Below, piece by piece: positions 1 through 11,460 of a stretch of DNA of 64,000 nt. The stretch is from NCBI GenBank assembly GCA_028274465.1, contig CM051456.1, positions 73,642,753 to 73,706,752 of the forward strand, in the 5' to 3' direction. The notes under the pieces are model-generated. The model saw only the letters and a list, made by a program, of their open reading frames with translations. It had not been told where the DNA came from and searched no databases. The translations under genes were made by a program, and so were the position numbers. Numbering within the stretch: the stretch's first letter is position 1; each line of letters begins with the position of its first letter. The stretch is from Plantago ovata. Its lineage: Eukaryota > Streptophyta > Magnoliopsida > Lamiales > Plantaginaceae.

Positions 1-742
1 ATAGACATCAATTCATATGAATAATAATCAGAATACATCATATCAAACTACAAGACAAGAGAGTGATACAAGTTACCACCAAAGCTGTCACTAATCGGTG
101 GAAATCAAAGAAAACCTCTCCGTAGATGATTACAAAGGATGAATTCCAATCAAAATCTTGAATCCCAAGCTAAATTACAATGAATCTATGAGTTTCTCTG
201 AGTTTTTGGGGCTTAGGGCTGTCCAAAACTCGTCTCCAATGTTCTGTATATCAAAAAGTAACTCCAAAATCAAGTAATGAAGGCAAAATCTGGATCTGTA
301 ACGGCTGCCAAGCGCTTCGCTTGGGCAGAGCCAAGCGAAGCGCTTGCTTCTTGTTCCTCTTTTGAAATCTCCTGAAATTCCAAGCGTCTCGCTTCTCCAA
401 TTCCAAGCGAAGGGCTTGCCTCCAGGGCAGATTTTGGCCTCGAAACTCGATCTTTTGCCCACGAACGGCCCTCGGGTGCCTTGGGCTCGTCCTTCTCGGC
501 ACTTATTGGGGCTCAGACACTCACGAACAAGCCACGAAGATTGGGGAACTTCAACGGGGCCATCTTTTCCATCAAAAAGGCTCGTTTTTAGCTCCAAAAA
601 CGCCGTTCCGTACCTAAGTGCCAGAAAATGCATAAAACACAAAACGTGACACTATTCTACAAAACTAACCAAAAAACAAGGCTAAAAGATAGAAAAAGAA
701 GGTAAAAAAGACAAGATGAACGCGTCAAAAATACGTTCATCA
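1..742 (-). repeat. Partial LTR of gypsy element G
   Basis: Read on the minus strand, an LTR starts at 742 with TGATGAACG and runs off the left edge of the window. It shares landmarks with the other gypsy LTRs here: a run of the type GTGACACTATTCT near 645-660 and the 'gataca agttaccacc' block near 70-85. A GC-richer stretch at 300-460 holds inverted copies of a CCAAGCGAAGCGCTTG-like motif, at the LTR position where the relatives carry a different GC palindrome. It interrupts element A inside the protease. Whether it is a solo LTR or the 5' LTR of a full element cannot be decided because the other end is outside the window. Confidence 0.75.
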
Positions 743-2488
743 GTAGGATCCCGTGTCTAGTGTGGCACGGACATCTTCAAGCTCACCAATCCCGACCTTA
801 ATATCGAAACTTTGAGGGAGTGGCTCGGGATCCTCTTGCTCCTCTTCACTCTCGTCAGAACCAAGGTCCTTCTCTTCTTCCTTAGCCTATGGGGGCACTT
901 CCCCCTTGCAACACTCGCACTTAGCAACCTTCTTGATGGTGATTTCGACAGGCAGATCACCAGCTAAGGTGATGGACATCGACTTCTCAGTGTTACTAGG
1001 CAGTTTGCCTTGTTCCCTACTTGCTCCTCGGTCGATCAATTCTTGCATCTTTTGTTGGGAAAGCCTAGTGCTCTCTTCCGACCTATCAAGTCTCGCTCTA
1101 GTCTTCTCAGAATCTTCTTCATAACGTTTGAGAAAACTTTGGGTGTGATCAACCATCTTTTGCAAGTTCTCCATCAGTTGAACCGACTTCGACTTCGGTG
1201 GCTCTTTCGGAGCGGGGTTTTCGCAGTGGTCATTACCATAGTTAAGCCTACTACGGTCTTGGTTAGGGCCATAAGTTTGGCTAGCTCGTGCATATCCTTG
1301 ATTGTTTCGGAACCCTCTTCTACCAAATCCACCTCGAGGATTCCTACCATCTTGTCCGTAGCTAGCTTCTTGAGTACCAAACTCCGTATCAAAGGCTTCC
1401 TCTTCGCCTCCTTGTGCCCAGCTGCCATCATCATACGCAAGCTCCGATCTACACATATAAGCTCCATGTCCGTAGTTCTTGCATATTCGGCAAACTTCGT
1501 TTGAAACAGTTGTTCTTGGGTCCTTGTGCCCAGCTGCCATCATCCTTGAACTTCCAGTGGCGCTCTTGAGGATTTGCTTCAATTCGTTGGTAAAGCACTC
1601 GAATTGATCCCCATTCCCCCTATACATAGGGGCTTCTTGAGTCGGTGGAGCTTCAGGTCCACGTCTCCTAACCATTGCCCTTGGGTCCTTGAACTGCGAA
1701 CCCTTAGCTAGCCTTTCGAAAACTGCCTAGACGGCTTCTGTGGTTTCCTCCCAAATATTGCCTCGGCACTGGAAATCCACCACTTGTTGGTTCTCGAAGG
1801 TTAGTCCATTGTAGAAGTGTTGGACTAGGTCAGAAAGCTCAAAACCATGGTGAGGGCACTTGTTCGTGAGATCTTGGAATCTCTCAAACGCGGTGTAGAT
1901 GGTCTCATCATAGTCCTTCTTGAATCCAGTGATTTGCGCCTTTAGTGCGGTAGTCAAGGTGTGAGGGAAGTATTTTTCCATGAAAGCTGAAAAAACCTTC
2001 TCCCAAGTGTCCAGCGAGCCTGCTGGTAGAGAACTCAACCATGACTTGGCTCTGTCGCCAAGCCCCATAGCAAAAACCTTCATCCGCAACTCATCCGTTG
2101 TTATTTCGGCTCCGGGTCGTGGGAGTTGGTTGACGAAATCATCGATATCGTGCAAGTACCCCATTACATCTTCCCTTGATAAGCCATAGAACCTCGGAAG
2201 TTGTTGGAATGCGTGGTTCTTGATTTCCAGATCTCGAGTTGCAGACGAAAGAACAATCGTTGGTCCCCTCATACGATCCTTGGAGGGTTGAACCCATGCT
2301 TTCAGTGGTCTAGCTTCTGCCATTCCGTCGATTTCGTTGAAAAGACTGTGTAGAGATTCAGAGAAATCGGTATCCTCTATTTCCTCTAGTTCACGCCTTT
2401 GAAGTAGTCGCCTTCTTTGGTGGTAGACTCTGTTGATCTCAGCATTTGAATCAGCAAGCGGTGTTCCCCTAGATCGTGTATGTGGCAT
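743..2488 (-). pseudogene. gag-protease of element A, broken
   Basis: The frame starts with ATG at 2488 and reads through a retrotransposon capsid region (to 1727), a CCHC zinc knuckle of the form CX2CX4HX4C near residues RICKNYGHGA, a coiled charged segment, and an acidic linker. It ends at the aspartic protease motif DTGSY at 743-757, exactly where element G is inserted. Two in-frame stops break it. One is TAG near 1725, where relative D reads tryptophan (TGG). The other is a TAG near 885, where D reads leucine. The family role is packaging of element RNA in a cytoplasmic virus-like particle and its processing. The start is chosen because ATG follows the leader and D has the same start. Confidence 0.8.
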
Positions 2489-2612
2489 ACACTATATGTA
2501 ACAGACTAGGAAAGCAGTATCAGAGAGAGATTAAATAGGAAAACTAAAACTAATAGAATTAGGAATTGAATGCTGAAAATATCAACAAATTAAACAGAAA
2601 AAAGGAGTATAG

Positions 2613-2630
2613 TCCCCGGCAACGGCGCCA
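2613..2630 (-). other. Primer-binding site of element A (tRNA-Asp)
   Basis: The minus strand reads TGGCGCCGTTGCCGGGGA, three bases inside the LTR end. This is complementary to the 3' end of plant tRNA-Asp(GTC), the primer commonly reported for Athila-type gypsy elements. Confidence 0.85.
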
Positions 2631-2633
2631 ATT

Positions 2634-3942
2634 TGGTGATCGCGCGGGATTGTCTGTTCCGGATCAGTCAAATAAATTTGTTATTTAGCCAAAGGCAATT
2701 CACAACTACAACGAAAACCGTAGTGTAGCAGTAGAATAACCTCGAGTGTCGATCTCTAAGGACTATAACTAGCTTTATCAAATCAAATTTAGAATATAAA
2801 AATAGCAGACGATATAGCAAAGGTTTTTCTAACAGATAATGGAGATTGGTGATAGTATGGTCCTTCAAAGCATAACGGGTTAATAATCATGCGTAAATTC
2901 CTCGGTTTTGCATGGAGATCTTTGATCAATAAATTGTCCTGTTGTAATTATCAAACACTACGAAGATAAAGATTTCTGATAGATCAAGACTAATGAATTG
3001 TCCAGTTGTGTTCCGTAATTATTCAACACTACGAAGATATAGATTTAAATAGATCGAAGACAAATGAATTGTCCAATTGTGCATAATAATTAATCAACAT
3101 ACGAAGATATAGATTCTGCTAGATCAAAGAAATAAAGCAATAACACGGAGTATAATTCGCGATATAGCCATTAGCATAATTATCAACCCATCGCTAAGAA
3201 TTCACATACTATCACCAACGAGAAGTTTAGCTACTCATAGTTGTCATGCAATCAATAGAAATCATAGAAGAAAACATGTTGAAAGATATATAAAAATAAG
3301 TAGAAAAACTGTAAGATACAATGTTACCGAAGGTTGTCATTCTCCGAAGAATCACGATCTTACAAGCTCCAAACTGCTATGAAAAAGTATCTCCTAACCT
3401 ATGAACCCCAAAACAGGCTCTGGGAAGTTCCTACCTAAAACTACAGAGAAAGGTGAGAGAATAGGTCTGGAAAAGTATAAAATTCGGAGAAAAACTGAGC
3501 AACTATATATAGTGTTCGAATTTGTGTGGGGCGAAGGGCCCCACACACCGGGCGAGTCGCCTGGTGTGGGGCGATTCGCTCGCCCGGGAGATTATTTCGA
3601 GATTTTGCGCGTTTTCGACGCGTTTTTGGATTTCTTCCCCTTTTCGGACTCGGTTTTTGACTTCTAGTGGTCTTCTAACCTCCAGAATCGACCCCTAGAC
3701 TCCAAATCCTATCCGGAAACCTTCAGATACTCCAAATAGACTTCTGGAACACCAATTCCTTGTCAACTTCAATACAATTTCCCGGAAATCCTCGTTTTTC
3801 AACCAAAGCCTGTAAAATAAAAACTAAAGGGAAACGTGACACTATTCTAATAAAATGCACTAAAATATAGCTAAATTAACATATAGGATAGCCAAAATAG
3901 GTGAAAAAGACCTAAATGAAAGTGTAAAATACACAATCATCA
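2634..3942 (-). repeat. 5' LTR of element A (about 1309 bp)
   Basis: On the minus strand it begins TGATGATTGTG at 3942 and ends ...ATCACCA just before the PBS; most relatives end TTCATCA, so the terminus has changed. It has a TATA-like run at 3501-3511 and, just beside it, a GC palindrome cluster (3528-3590). The leader end carries the shared block with 'gctaaataacaaatttattt' (minus sense), common to all gypsy LTRs in the window. Confidence 0.85.
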
Positions 3943-4275
3943 GGGTGCCTAGGGGGCGCCCAGGCTCCTGCCCTTCCCGGGTGCACCGCCCCGGGTGAGG
4001 GGCGGTGCGCCTGGGAGCCAAGCGCACTACCCCGGGTGTGGGACGGTCCGCCTGGAAGCGCAGAAAATGCCCAGGCGTTCTGCCGCTCCCAGGCGCACCG
4101 CCCCGTGTGGGGCGGTCCGCCTGGGAGTCGCAGACTCCTGGGTCCTCGTTAATCACCTCCGAATACAAAAAAAAATCGACTTTTTACCTATGTTCTCACC
4201 AAAAACATACTCTAACACAAAGGGAAAAACACTAAAGACTCAAAAAACAAAAAAAAAACTACAAGCTACATACCC
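3943..4275 (-). other. GC-rich 3' noncoding region of element B
   Basis: It lies between the integrase stop and the point where element A is inserted. About 200 bp (3950-4145) consist of repeats of GC palindromes of the form GGGGCGGTGCGCC and GGACGGTCCGCC. Open frames here follow base composition only. A short A-rich stretch follows near 4168-4262. Confidence 0.7.
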
Positions 4276-5400
4276 TCATGTGAAGGTGGGAGTGGATAGG
4301 TCGAGATGATCAACCTCCACTTGATCACTGGGAAGCTCGAAGTATGGTTTAACACGTTGCCCATTCACCTTGAATGTGTCGCCAGTTTTCGGGTCCAAGA
4401 GTTCTACAGCTCCATGGAGAGCAACTTGGACAATCTCGTAGGGTCCATCCCATCGAGTACGGAGCTTCCCTGGAAATAAGAGAAGTCGGGAGTTGAACAC
4501 TAAGGATTTCTGGCCAGGTATCAGTTCTTTCCGCACAATGCCACGGTCGTGATACTTCTTGGTTCGTACCTTGTAAAGCTTGGAGTTCTCATAGGCGTCG
4601 AGGCGTAGTTCATCAAGCTCGTCGAGTTGCATCAACCTTTCTTACCCAACTTTTCCCATATCAAGGTTTAGCTCCTTAATTGCCCAATAATCTCGGTCCT
4701 CAAGCTCAATTGGAAGGTGGCATGCTTTCCCAAACACTAGTCTGTACGGTGTGGTGCCAATTACTATTTTGTAGCTGGTTCTATACGCCCAAAGCGCATC
4801 ATTCAATTTTCCAGCCCAATCTTTCCTGCTAGGCTTCACCACACGCTCAAGGATCTTCTTAATTTGCCGGTTGCTAACCTCTACTTGCCCAAAAGTCTGT
4901 GGATGATATGGTGTAGCAACATTATGGGTAACGCTGTATTTCTTCAATAGTGAGGCAAAGGAATGGTTGACGAAGTGAGAACCTCCATCACTGATAATTG
5001 TTCTAGGAATTCCAAACCGGGTGAAAATCACATCCTTCAAGAATTTCAAGACTACCGAAGCATCATCCTTCCTAGTGGGGACTGCCTCCACCCACTTAGT
5101 GACGTAGTCCACCGCGACTAGAATGTACTCATATCCCGAGCTTGATGGGAATGGTCCCATAAAATCAATTCCCCATACATCAAAAGGTTCTACTACGAGA
5201 TTTCCTTGCTGGGACATTTCTTGCTTCTTGCCGATATTGGCCCCTCGCTGACATGGGTCACAATTCTTCACAAATTCTCTCGCATCTCGGTGCAAGGATG
5301 GCCAGAAAAATCCTGCTTGTAACACCTTACGGGCTATTTTATCCCCACTGTAGTGTCCACCGCACTGAAGCTCATGTAGTGTCCGCCGCACTGAAGCTCA
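4276..5400 (-). pseudogene. Integrase of element B
   Basis: The order is an HHCC zinc-binding region (5400-5240), the DDE catalytic core and a C-terminal GPY-type tail. Visible residues are the first Asp in WGIDFMGPF, the second in ISDGGSHF, and Glu in the VEVSNRQIK segment. The tail has RTRWDGPYEIVQV followed by the VNGQRVKPYF ending typical of plant gypsy integrases. The frame is broken between tail and core near 4636-4642. A 26-bp tandem duplication in the HHCC region (5351-5402) shifts the frame. The protein would insert the element cDNA into chromosomal DNA; this copy cannot make it whole. Confidence 0.85.
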
Positions 5401-5402
5401 TG
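5351..5402. repeat. 26-bp tandem duplication in B integrase
   Basis: Two adjacent copies (5351-5376 and 5377-5402) differ by one base. Because 26 is not a multiple of three, the duplication shifts the integrase frame right at the zinc-binding residues. Confidence 0.85.
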
Positions 5403-5510
5403 ACAATGACTCAGTACACTTCGTTGTTCTCCCTGTGGAACACACCTCCTCAAAATTCCATCAGCCCCTTCTCTAAGAAGGTTCGGATCATCCCATATGT
5501 AAAACTTGCA

Positions 5511-6106
5511 CTATTTTGAGAGTGCTCTCCTATCGGAGGCTGAGTAGTTAGTTGGGCAAATACCCGTAACCAAATAATTCACAATATCAGCATACCATGG
5601 CTCTTCATCTACTCTCATCAATTGTTCATCGGGGAGATCCTCATTGACAGGAATTTCATCTACGGGGATATTTGGAATTCTAGACAAGTGATCAGCTATG
5701 TGATTTTCCTTACCAGCTCTATTCACTATGGTCAAATCAAAGTCTTGTAACAGTAAGACCCAACGAATTAATCTTGGCTTAGAATCTTGTTTAGCTATAA
5801 AATGTCTTAAAGCAGCATGATCAATGTGGACATTCACAGGGTGTCCTAACAAATAAGACCTAAACTTTTGTAAAGCAAAGACAACAGCTAGAAATTCTTT
5901 TTCAGTAGTTTTATAGTTAACTTGAGCTGAGACTAGGGTCTTACTGACATAGTAAATCACACGATACTGCTTGTCTACCTTTTGGCATAAGACTGCCCCC
6001 ATAGCAAAATTTGAGGCATCACACATTATCTCGAAAGGAAGTTTCCAATTAGGTGGCACAACTGTAGGAGCAGTGATTAATCTTGCCTTAAGTGTGTTAA
6101 AGGCTT
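5511..6106 (-). pseudogene. RNase H domain of element B
   Basis: The frame from 6059 to 5511 carries a gypsy-type RNase H: FEIMCDASNFAMGAVL with the first acidic residue, the TEKEFLAVVFALQKFRSYLLG helix, and the DHAALRHF / DHLSRIPN segments. The family degrades the RNA strand during reverse transcription. It is separated from the RT frame by a frameshift near 6107 in the tether, after the conserved stretch of the RT C-terminus. Confidence 0.85.
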
Positions 6107-7028
6107 CTAAGCAATCTTTAAAAAATGAAAAATCACATCTTTTGCAAGAAAGTTGCTTAATGATTTTGCAATTTTCGAAAAATCTTTGATAAACCTCCTA
6201 TGGAATCCTACATGACCAAGGAAAGACTGAAGTTCTTTGACACAAGTGGGTGGGGGAAGCTTCTCAATTATTTCTATCTTTTCCTTATCTACTTCGATCC
6301 CCCTTTCGGAGACCACATGTCCTAGAACAATGCCTTCCCTAACCATGTAATGACTTTTCTCCCAACTTAGAGTTAAATTGAATTCGATACACCTTTTGAG
6401 AACAAGATCTAATCTATGAAAGCATTCGTCAAATGAATCACCAAAAAGTGAAAAATCATCCATGAAAACCTCAACAAACTTAATCACCATATCAGAAAAA
6501 ACAGAAAGCATGCAGCTTTGAAAAGTGGCGGGGGCGTTACATAACCCAAATGGCATTCTCCTGTAAGCAAACGTTCCGAAAGGGAAAGTGAATTTCGTCT
6601 TCTCCTGATCCTCTGGCGCAATCGGAATTTGATAGAAACCTGACAAGCCATCAAGGAAACAATAAAATTTCCGCCCCGTGAGGCGGTTCAACATGTCATC
6701 AATAAATGGGAGAGGGAAGTGGTCTTTCTTTGTGGCGGCATTTAATCTCCTATAGTCAATGCACATCCGCCACTCTGTGGTTTTCCTAACTGGCACTAGC
6801 TCTCCCATCTCATTCTCTTCTACCGTAATCCCCGATTTCTTAGGCACAACGTGTACGGGGCTTACCCACCTACTATCAGGAATGGGATAGATCATATCGG
6901 CATCTAGCAACTTAATCACTTCGTTCTTCACGACTTCTTGCATGGATGGGTTTATCCTACGCTGAGGTTGCCTAACGAGCTTGGCATCTTGTTCTAGAGT
7001 GATATTGTGCACACACCGTGTAGGGCTT
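6107..7028 (-). pseudogene. Reverse transcriptase of element B
   Basis: A gypsy-type RT with conserved blocks in order: PVHVVPKKSG, WRMCIDYRRLNAAT, LDGLSGFYQIPIAPEDQEKTKFTF region, FGTFAYRRMPFGLCNAPATFQ, and the catalytic FMDDFS box. The first codons of the open frame above 7028 come from the LTR of copia E, so the genuine start of this fragment is the insertion site. The sequence continues at 29418 on the far side of E. The RT core itself is uninterrupted, which suggests a fairly young copy, but both ends are broken. Confidence 0.9.
7024..7028. other. Target-site duplication of E, left (GGCTT)
   Basis: GGCTT directly precedes the E LTR start and recurs at 29418-29422 directly after the E LTR end. 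Five bases is the usual length for copia integration. Confidence 0.9.
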
Positions 7029-9123
7029 TGATTGTGTATATGTCCTAGAGACAATCTTTATTAAGGGCATGCAGCCCTTATAAAGGGCATATATGTACTA
7101 TTACACAGGTCAACGTAATATAATATATGTTTGTTGTTTGACTATTGAGTATCGCTTTCATATTTATATTACACCAGGCATACAACATGTCATATCTCTA
7201 TTTCTGTTTGTATTGATATTAAACATGTCCCCTCGGATAGATGACCGATCACACAGATAGTGGGAGCTATGTGAGTTATCATCTATCCCAAACTCTCCCT
7301 AGTCGAGGTTCATCTCGGATGTAGGGGTCTGAATGAACCAGCTTGGACTAGTATGCGTGGAGGTTATACTTGTTAGAGAAAGTGTGAGCCGATCCCACGG
7401 CCACGGAAAGGATTGTTGGACAATCAAGAAACGTTCCCATAACTACGCATAGTTGTTCGAAGGGTGATTACCGAACAATGGAAGTACCCACCGGACACTC
7501 CCATCGATGTATACTCTACACCGAAGTGTCTATGGGAACCGGTAAGTTGTCGAAGTGATGCCAGTCGTCCTTTGGACTTACAGGACTGTATCATCACATT
7601 TGTTGCCCCATATCCTTGGTGGACCCGTCGATGTCAGCTCATAATAAGCAGTTGACTCAAGACACGATCCAGGATTATGGCCACATACAAATGGGGATGA
7701 TAAGTGTTTCTGTGAAGGATTCATCTCTCATGTGTAGCACAAGAGAGCACTGCTCATAGTCGTTCATAGTTGTGATTGGTTAAACCGCTGGCCAGCGTAT
7801 CAATGTTCTTATGATAGTCATAATAGATATTGGATTCACCATGCAATTCACTGAAGACGCCCGTGGATGTATTATTGGGATAGACACTTCATCGATCCTA
7901 GATGCATTCGAGTCAGTCAGATGAAGGGACGTTACCATCGCCGCGTTGAGCGCAACAGACTTCACAACGAAAGGGTTAGCTTTGAGAAACTTCTCAAACG
8001 TCCTCATGTATTAATATTGCAAATGGAACCGTCTAGGAATTCCATTTTGCCTAGTCTAGGACTTGTTTAATATAATGAGGCCCTATGGGTCACACTATGT
8101 GGTGATTCAGCTTATCCTAATATCCTTGACGATGGAATCGCAATTAATTTGGAATTAATTGTATTTGATGGATTATAATTGATTTGGAATTAATTATAAT
8201 AATTTGTGGCTCATTAATGATTTGGAATTATTAATTGAATTGGCTGATTAATTGTATTTTATGTAAATACAATTAAAGATTATATTTTAGAAATATAATA
8301 GAGGTTTGATTTGAAAGGATATGTTAATTTAGAATTAATATATGCACATGGGCAAAATCTACTTGCAGTTTGAATTGCCTTAGAACTATAAGTGGGTCCC
8401 AAAATCGGGACCCACCTATCACCCTTGGAACGCGCGCGCGCTAGATGGAGTAGGGGAAGGAGTTCGACTCCTTCCTCTATTAGAAGTCATGGGATAAGTT
8501 AGATTTTCCTGATTGAGTTCTAACTTGATTGGGAATGAATCTAGACTTGAATTGGTTTCCTAGTGCGATAAGAATTAGATTCTTATTCCTTTATGAAGTC
8601 TAATTGATTATTCATTAGGCTTCTATTGACTACTATATATAGTAGACTATTAGAGAGCTTTTAACATAAAGTTCAATACACAGACATACAGTTAGTCTGC
8701 CAGTTTTCTTAGAGAAAATAAAAGCTCTCCCCTACCTCCATACTAGCCACGGGCGCGCCACCCCTCACCGGAGGGAAACCGCCGCCCCATCTTCTTGGCC
8801 ACATAAAGTATATCCTAGCATTCTTTCCGATAAGTTGTTCATCCGTGGATACCAAGGTTGAGGTTCAAGGAGCTGGAAACTGACTTTTATTGTTTTGCAG
8901 ATAATGAAAGTATTGCAGATATCTTCGACTTCGACGAAGGAGAAGATTCACCGGATTATTACGAAGACTTGGAAGGTGTGCTTGCTTTAGGAGTATTGTA
9001 AGTCTTCTAATTGACGTGTTTAAATATATACGATATATACATAATCAATTAACCTGCATGTTAAGAAATTTTTTGAAATTCCGCTGCGTACCCGAGGGGT
9101 AACTCTGACCGTATTTTCTTACG
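7029..9123 (+). repeat. 5' LTR of copia element E
   Basis: It starts TGATTGTGTATATG and ends TTCTTACG; the 3' copy ends TTCTTACA, so the terminal CA has changed here. A TATA box candidate lies at 8630-8642 (ACTATATATAGT). A short alternating CG run occurs near 8431-8440. Open frames inside it are not conserved genes. It is nearly identical to 15615-16028 plus 27731-29417. Confidence 0.95.
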
Positions 9124-9124
9124 G

Positions 9125-9136
9125 TGGTATCAGAGC
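9125..9136 (+). other. Primer-binding site of E (initiator tRNA-Met)
   Basis: TGGTATCAGAGC lies one base inside the 5' LTR. It is the standard 12-base complement to the 3' end of plant initiator tRNA-Met used by many copia elements. Confidence 0.95.
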
Positions 9137-10580
9137 GAGGTTAATTGATTACGTATATACGTGTATATGTTGTATGATTTTGTAGTTTATGTGGATGCAA
9201 TTGATCTATGATTAATTCGATTTTCAAAAGTTTTGTTTTTATATAAATTTAGAATTTATATTTTTCAAAACAAAAAAAAATTTAATACACGTGCCGTAGG
9301 CGCCGGGCGCCTGCGGCCTCGGGCACGTTAGGGGACGGGACTTGGTCCCGTCCCCGTATTTTAATATATATATATATATATATATTTTTCCCGGGTTGGA
9401 CCCAAAATCGAATTTTGAAAATTTTGAGGATTGAATTTTATATTTGGAATATAAATATGATTTAACCGTAATTATTGTTAACTAGAGGGGTTAAATTTAA
9501 TTAGTATAAAGTTAAGGGGCTTATTTGTGATTTATCAATTTATTGTTTATTACAAATAAGTCCTTCTACTTTTGAATTTTAGATTTAACACCTCCAAGGT
9601 TTTGAAAATTACAATTGAGTCCTTCGGGTTTTCGAAAATTGCTACCTGATCAATAGAATTTTCGAATTTTTCAATCTAGTCCAAATTTTCAATTTTTCAT
9701 AGAGAATATAAGTATGAGATTATAATTTTCATAATGAAGTTATGAAGTCATTTGGCATCCACATAGGCTACTACTTATTTGTTTGCTCGATATGCTATTG
9801 TTTGATAATGCATGTTTAAATACCATGTGTTTTACTTTCTGTTCGACCGCTATGCATGCAAGGGTAGGCGGCGCCCTCTTATTTGTCGGACCGCATAATT
9901 TATGTATGCGTAGGCGGCGCCCATTATGTGCTTGACCGCGTTTAGAACTAGAATGGATAGGCGACATCCATTACGTGTAGACCGCTCATGCATGATGGGT
10001 AGGCGGCGCCCTTATCTGTTTGTAGATGACTGATAACAACCCTCAAGCTACAACCCCCAACAAATATAAGTGCAGAAACATGTATATTTATGTATTTCTG
10101 AGATGCTTTCCATGGGGTGCTTTAATATGAACTTTCATTGCGTTTCCCAGTATTGGCGACCTCGTCTTGCAGACTCGCAGTGATCGTCTTGCAGACTCGC
10201 AGTGATTGCCTATTGTTATAACTTACTGCATATTGTATCTAGCGACCTCGATAGGTACAATATGTAGAGCATCGGGTTAAATTAGATTTAACACCCAAGA
10301 GTTGCGTGACGCAATTGGATAGTCCTACCGTTCATATTATGCTATGCAACCAGCCCCCGCTGGAGTATAGCATAGTATGGATTTGGATCTTGGACACTAC
10401 GGTAACTTGTTGGACATTACCCGTATGTTTGTTTTGGGGGCAAGCATATGTGACAATAGTGGGAGCTAAACAGCTAAAGGACCTTGTTGTTTAGTCATGT
10501 TGACTGTGTATTTAGAAATAGTATTTCAATAGTTGATTTATTATTTTCGGACTATACTATTTCTCCTTAGGAAAACCAAA
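9137..10580 (+). other. Untranslated leader of element E
   Basis: About 1.4 kb between the PBS and the gag ATG has no supported gene. It holds a GC-rich block (9292-9355), a TA microsatellite (9364-9385), four tandem 45-bp units (about 9844-10022), and a 22-bp direct duplication (starts 10162 and 10184). Confidence 0.75.
9844..10022 (+). repeat. Four tandem 45-bp units in the E leader
   Basis: The hexamer GACCGC recurs at 9844, 9889, 9934 and 9980. In each unit it is followed by TAGGCGGCGCC or a mutated form (9864, 9911, 9958, 10000). The third unit is the most diverged. Confidence 0.85.
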
Positions 10581-11460
10581 ATGGCGAGTATCTCGCTCCG
10601 TGCTGTCTTAGAGAAGCAAATTTTGACCGGACCAAACTTCCTAGATTGGATCAGGAATATACGTTTGGTGCTGTGGTACGAAAAGATTGAGTACGTCTTG
10701 GACGAGGTCATTCCCGTGTGCCCCGAAAATCAGACTGCCGATCAGGTTGCTGCTTGGAATCAAGCCAACAAGGCAAAGTCTGATAAGCATCATGAGGATG
10801 CTAGATCCGCGCAGTGTATTATGCTGGCGGCAATGAGCAATGAGCTGCAGAGTTAACATGAAAGCATGTTGCCATATGAGATGTTGAAGCATCTTGAGTC
10901 GCTCTTTAATACGACAGCTAGAAGTGTTGAATTTGATTTGATCAAAGAGATACACATATGCAAGCTCAATGAAGGAGGGAACATGTCTGAGCATGTTCTC
11001 AAAATGATTGGTCTCTTTGAGAAGCTTGCCGATGCCGGTGGCAAGCTGGAGAATAAGATCATGGTCATCTTTGCCCTTCAATCATTGTCGAGTTCGTATT
11101 CGTAGTTCATCATTAACTACAAGATGAATGCGAAGGACGTCACACTGCCCGAACTCCATAATCTGCTGAAGACATATGATCAAACTCTTCCTAAGAAGGA
11201 AAAGTCGATCATGTATGTTGGGCAACCGTCTAACCCAAACCCGAGAAACAAAGGTGCCAAGGGTAAGGGAAAGTCGGGAGCCAAGGCTAACACTTCGAGT
11301 GATAAGCCTAAGCGTCTGAACCAGAAAAAGAAGTTCAAGAGAAGCGGAACGGTACGCACAGATGAATGTCTTTTCTGTAAACAGAAAGGACATTGGAAGA
11401 AAGATTGCCCTAAGCTAAGGGCAGATCAAGCTAAGAAGCCGCCGGCTTCTAGCTCAGGTA
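10581..11460 (+). pseudogene. gag of copia element E
   Basis: ATG at 10581 opens a frame typical of a copia gag, with the LTGPNFLDWIRNIRLVL opening, a capsid region, a basic lysine-rich linker, and a CCHC zinc knuckle (CLFCKQKGHWKKDC) near 11370-11411. TAA at 10854-10856 and TAG at 11103-11105 interrupt a single continuous frame, so the damage here is point mutation only. The role is RNA packaging in the virus-like particle. The frame runs on into protease and integrase, as expected for a one-ORF copia polyprotein. Confidence 0.9.

Larger units (their letters stand above)
743..3942 (-). mobile_element. Gypsy element A (Athila-type), 5' portion
   Basis: On the minus strand this holds a 5' LTR, a primer-binding site and a gag-protease region, and stops where element G is inserted. 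Its proteins are nearly the same as those of plus-strand element D at 41369-43364, so A and D belong to one family. It lies in the 3' region of element B. The base pairs flanking its LTR start are GGGTG (3943-3947), but the matching duplicate would be left of the window. No RT or integrase of A is visible, so autonomy cannot be judged. Confidence 0.8.

Noticed and set aside
3860..4168. Gly/Pro/Arg-rich ORF in the B 3' region
   Set aside because: It follows directly from the GC palindrome array and has equivalents in other frames and on the other strand.
7464..8070. Small ORFs in the E LTRs (and 27887-28363)
   Set aside because: Present only in LTR sequence, differing between the two LTR copies, with no domain.
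9844..10022. CRISPR array
   Set aside because: Four units without unique spacers of constant size, in a plant retrotransposon leader. It is an ordinary tandem repeat.
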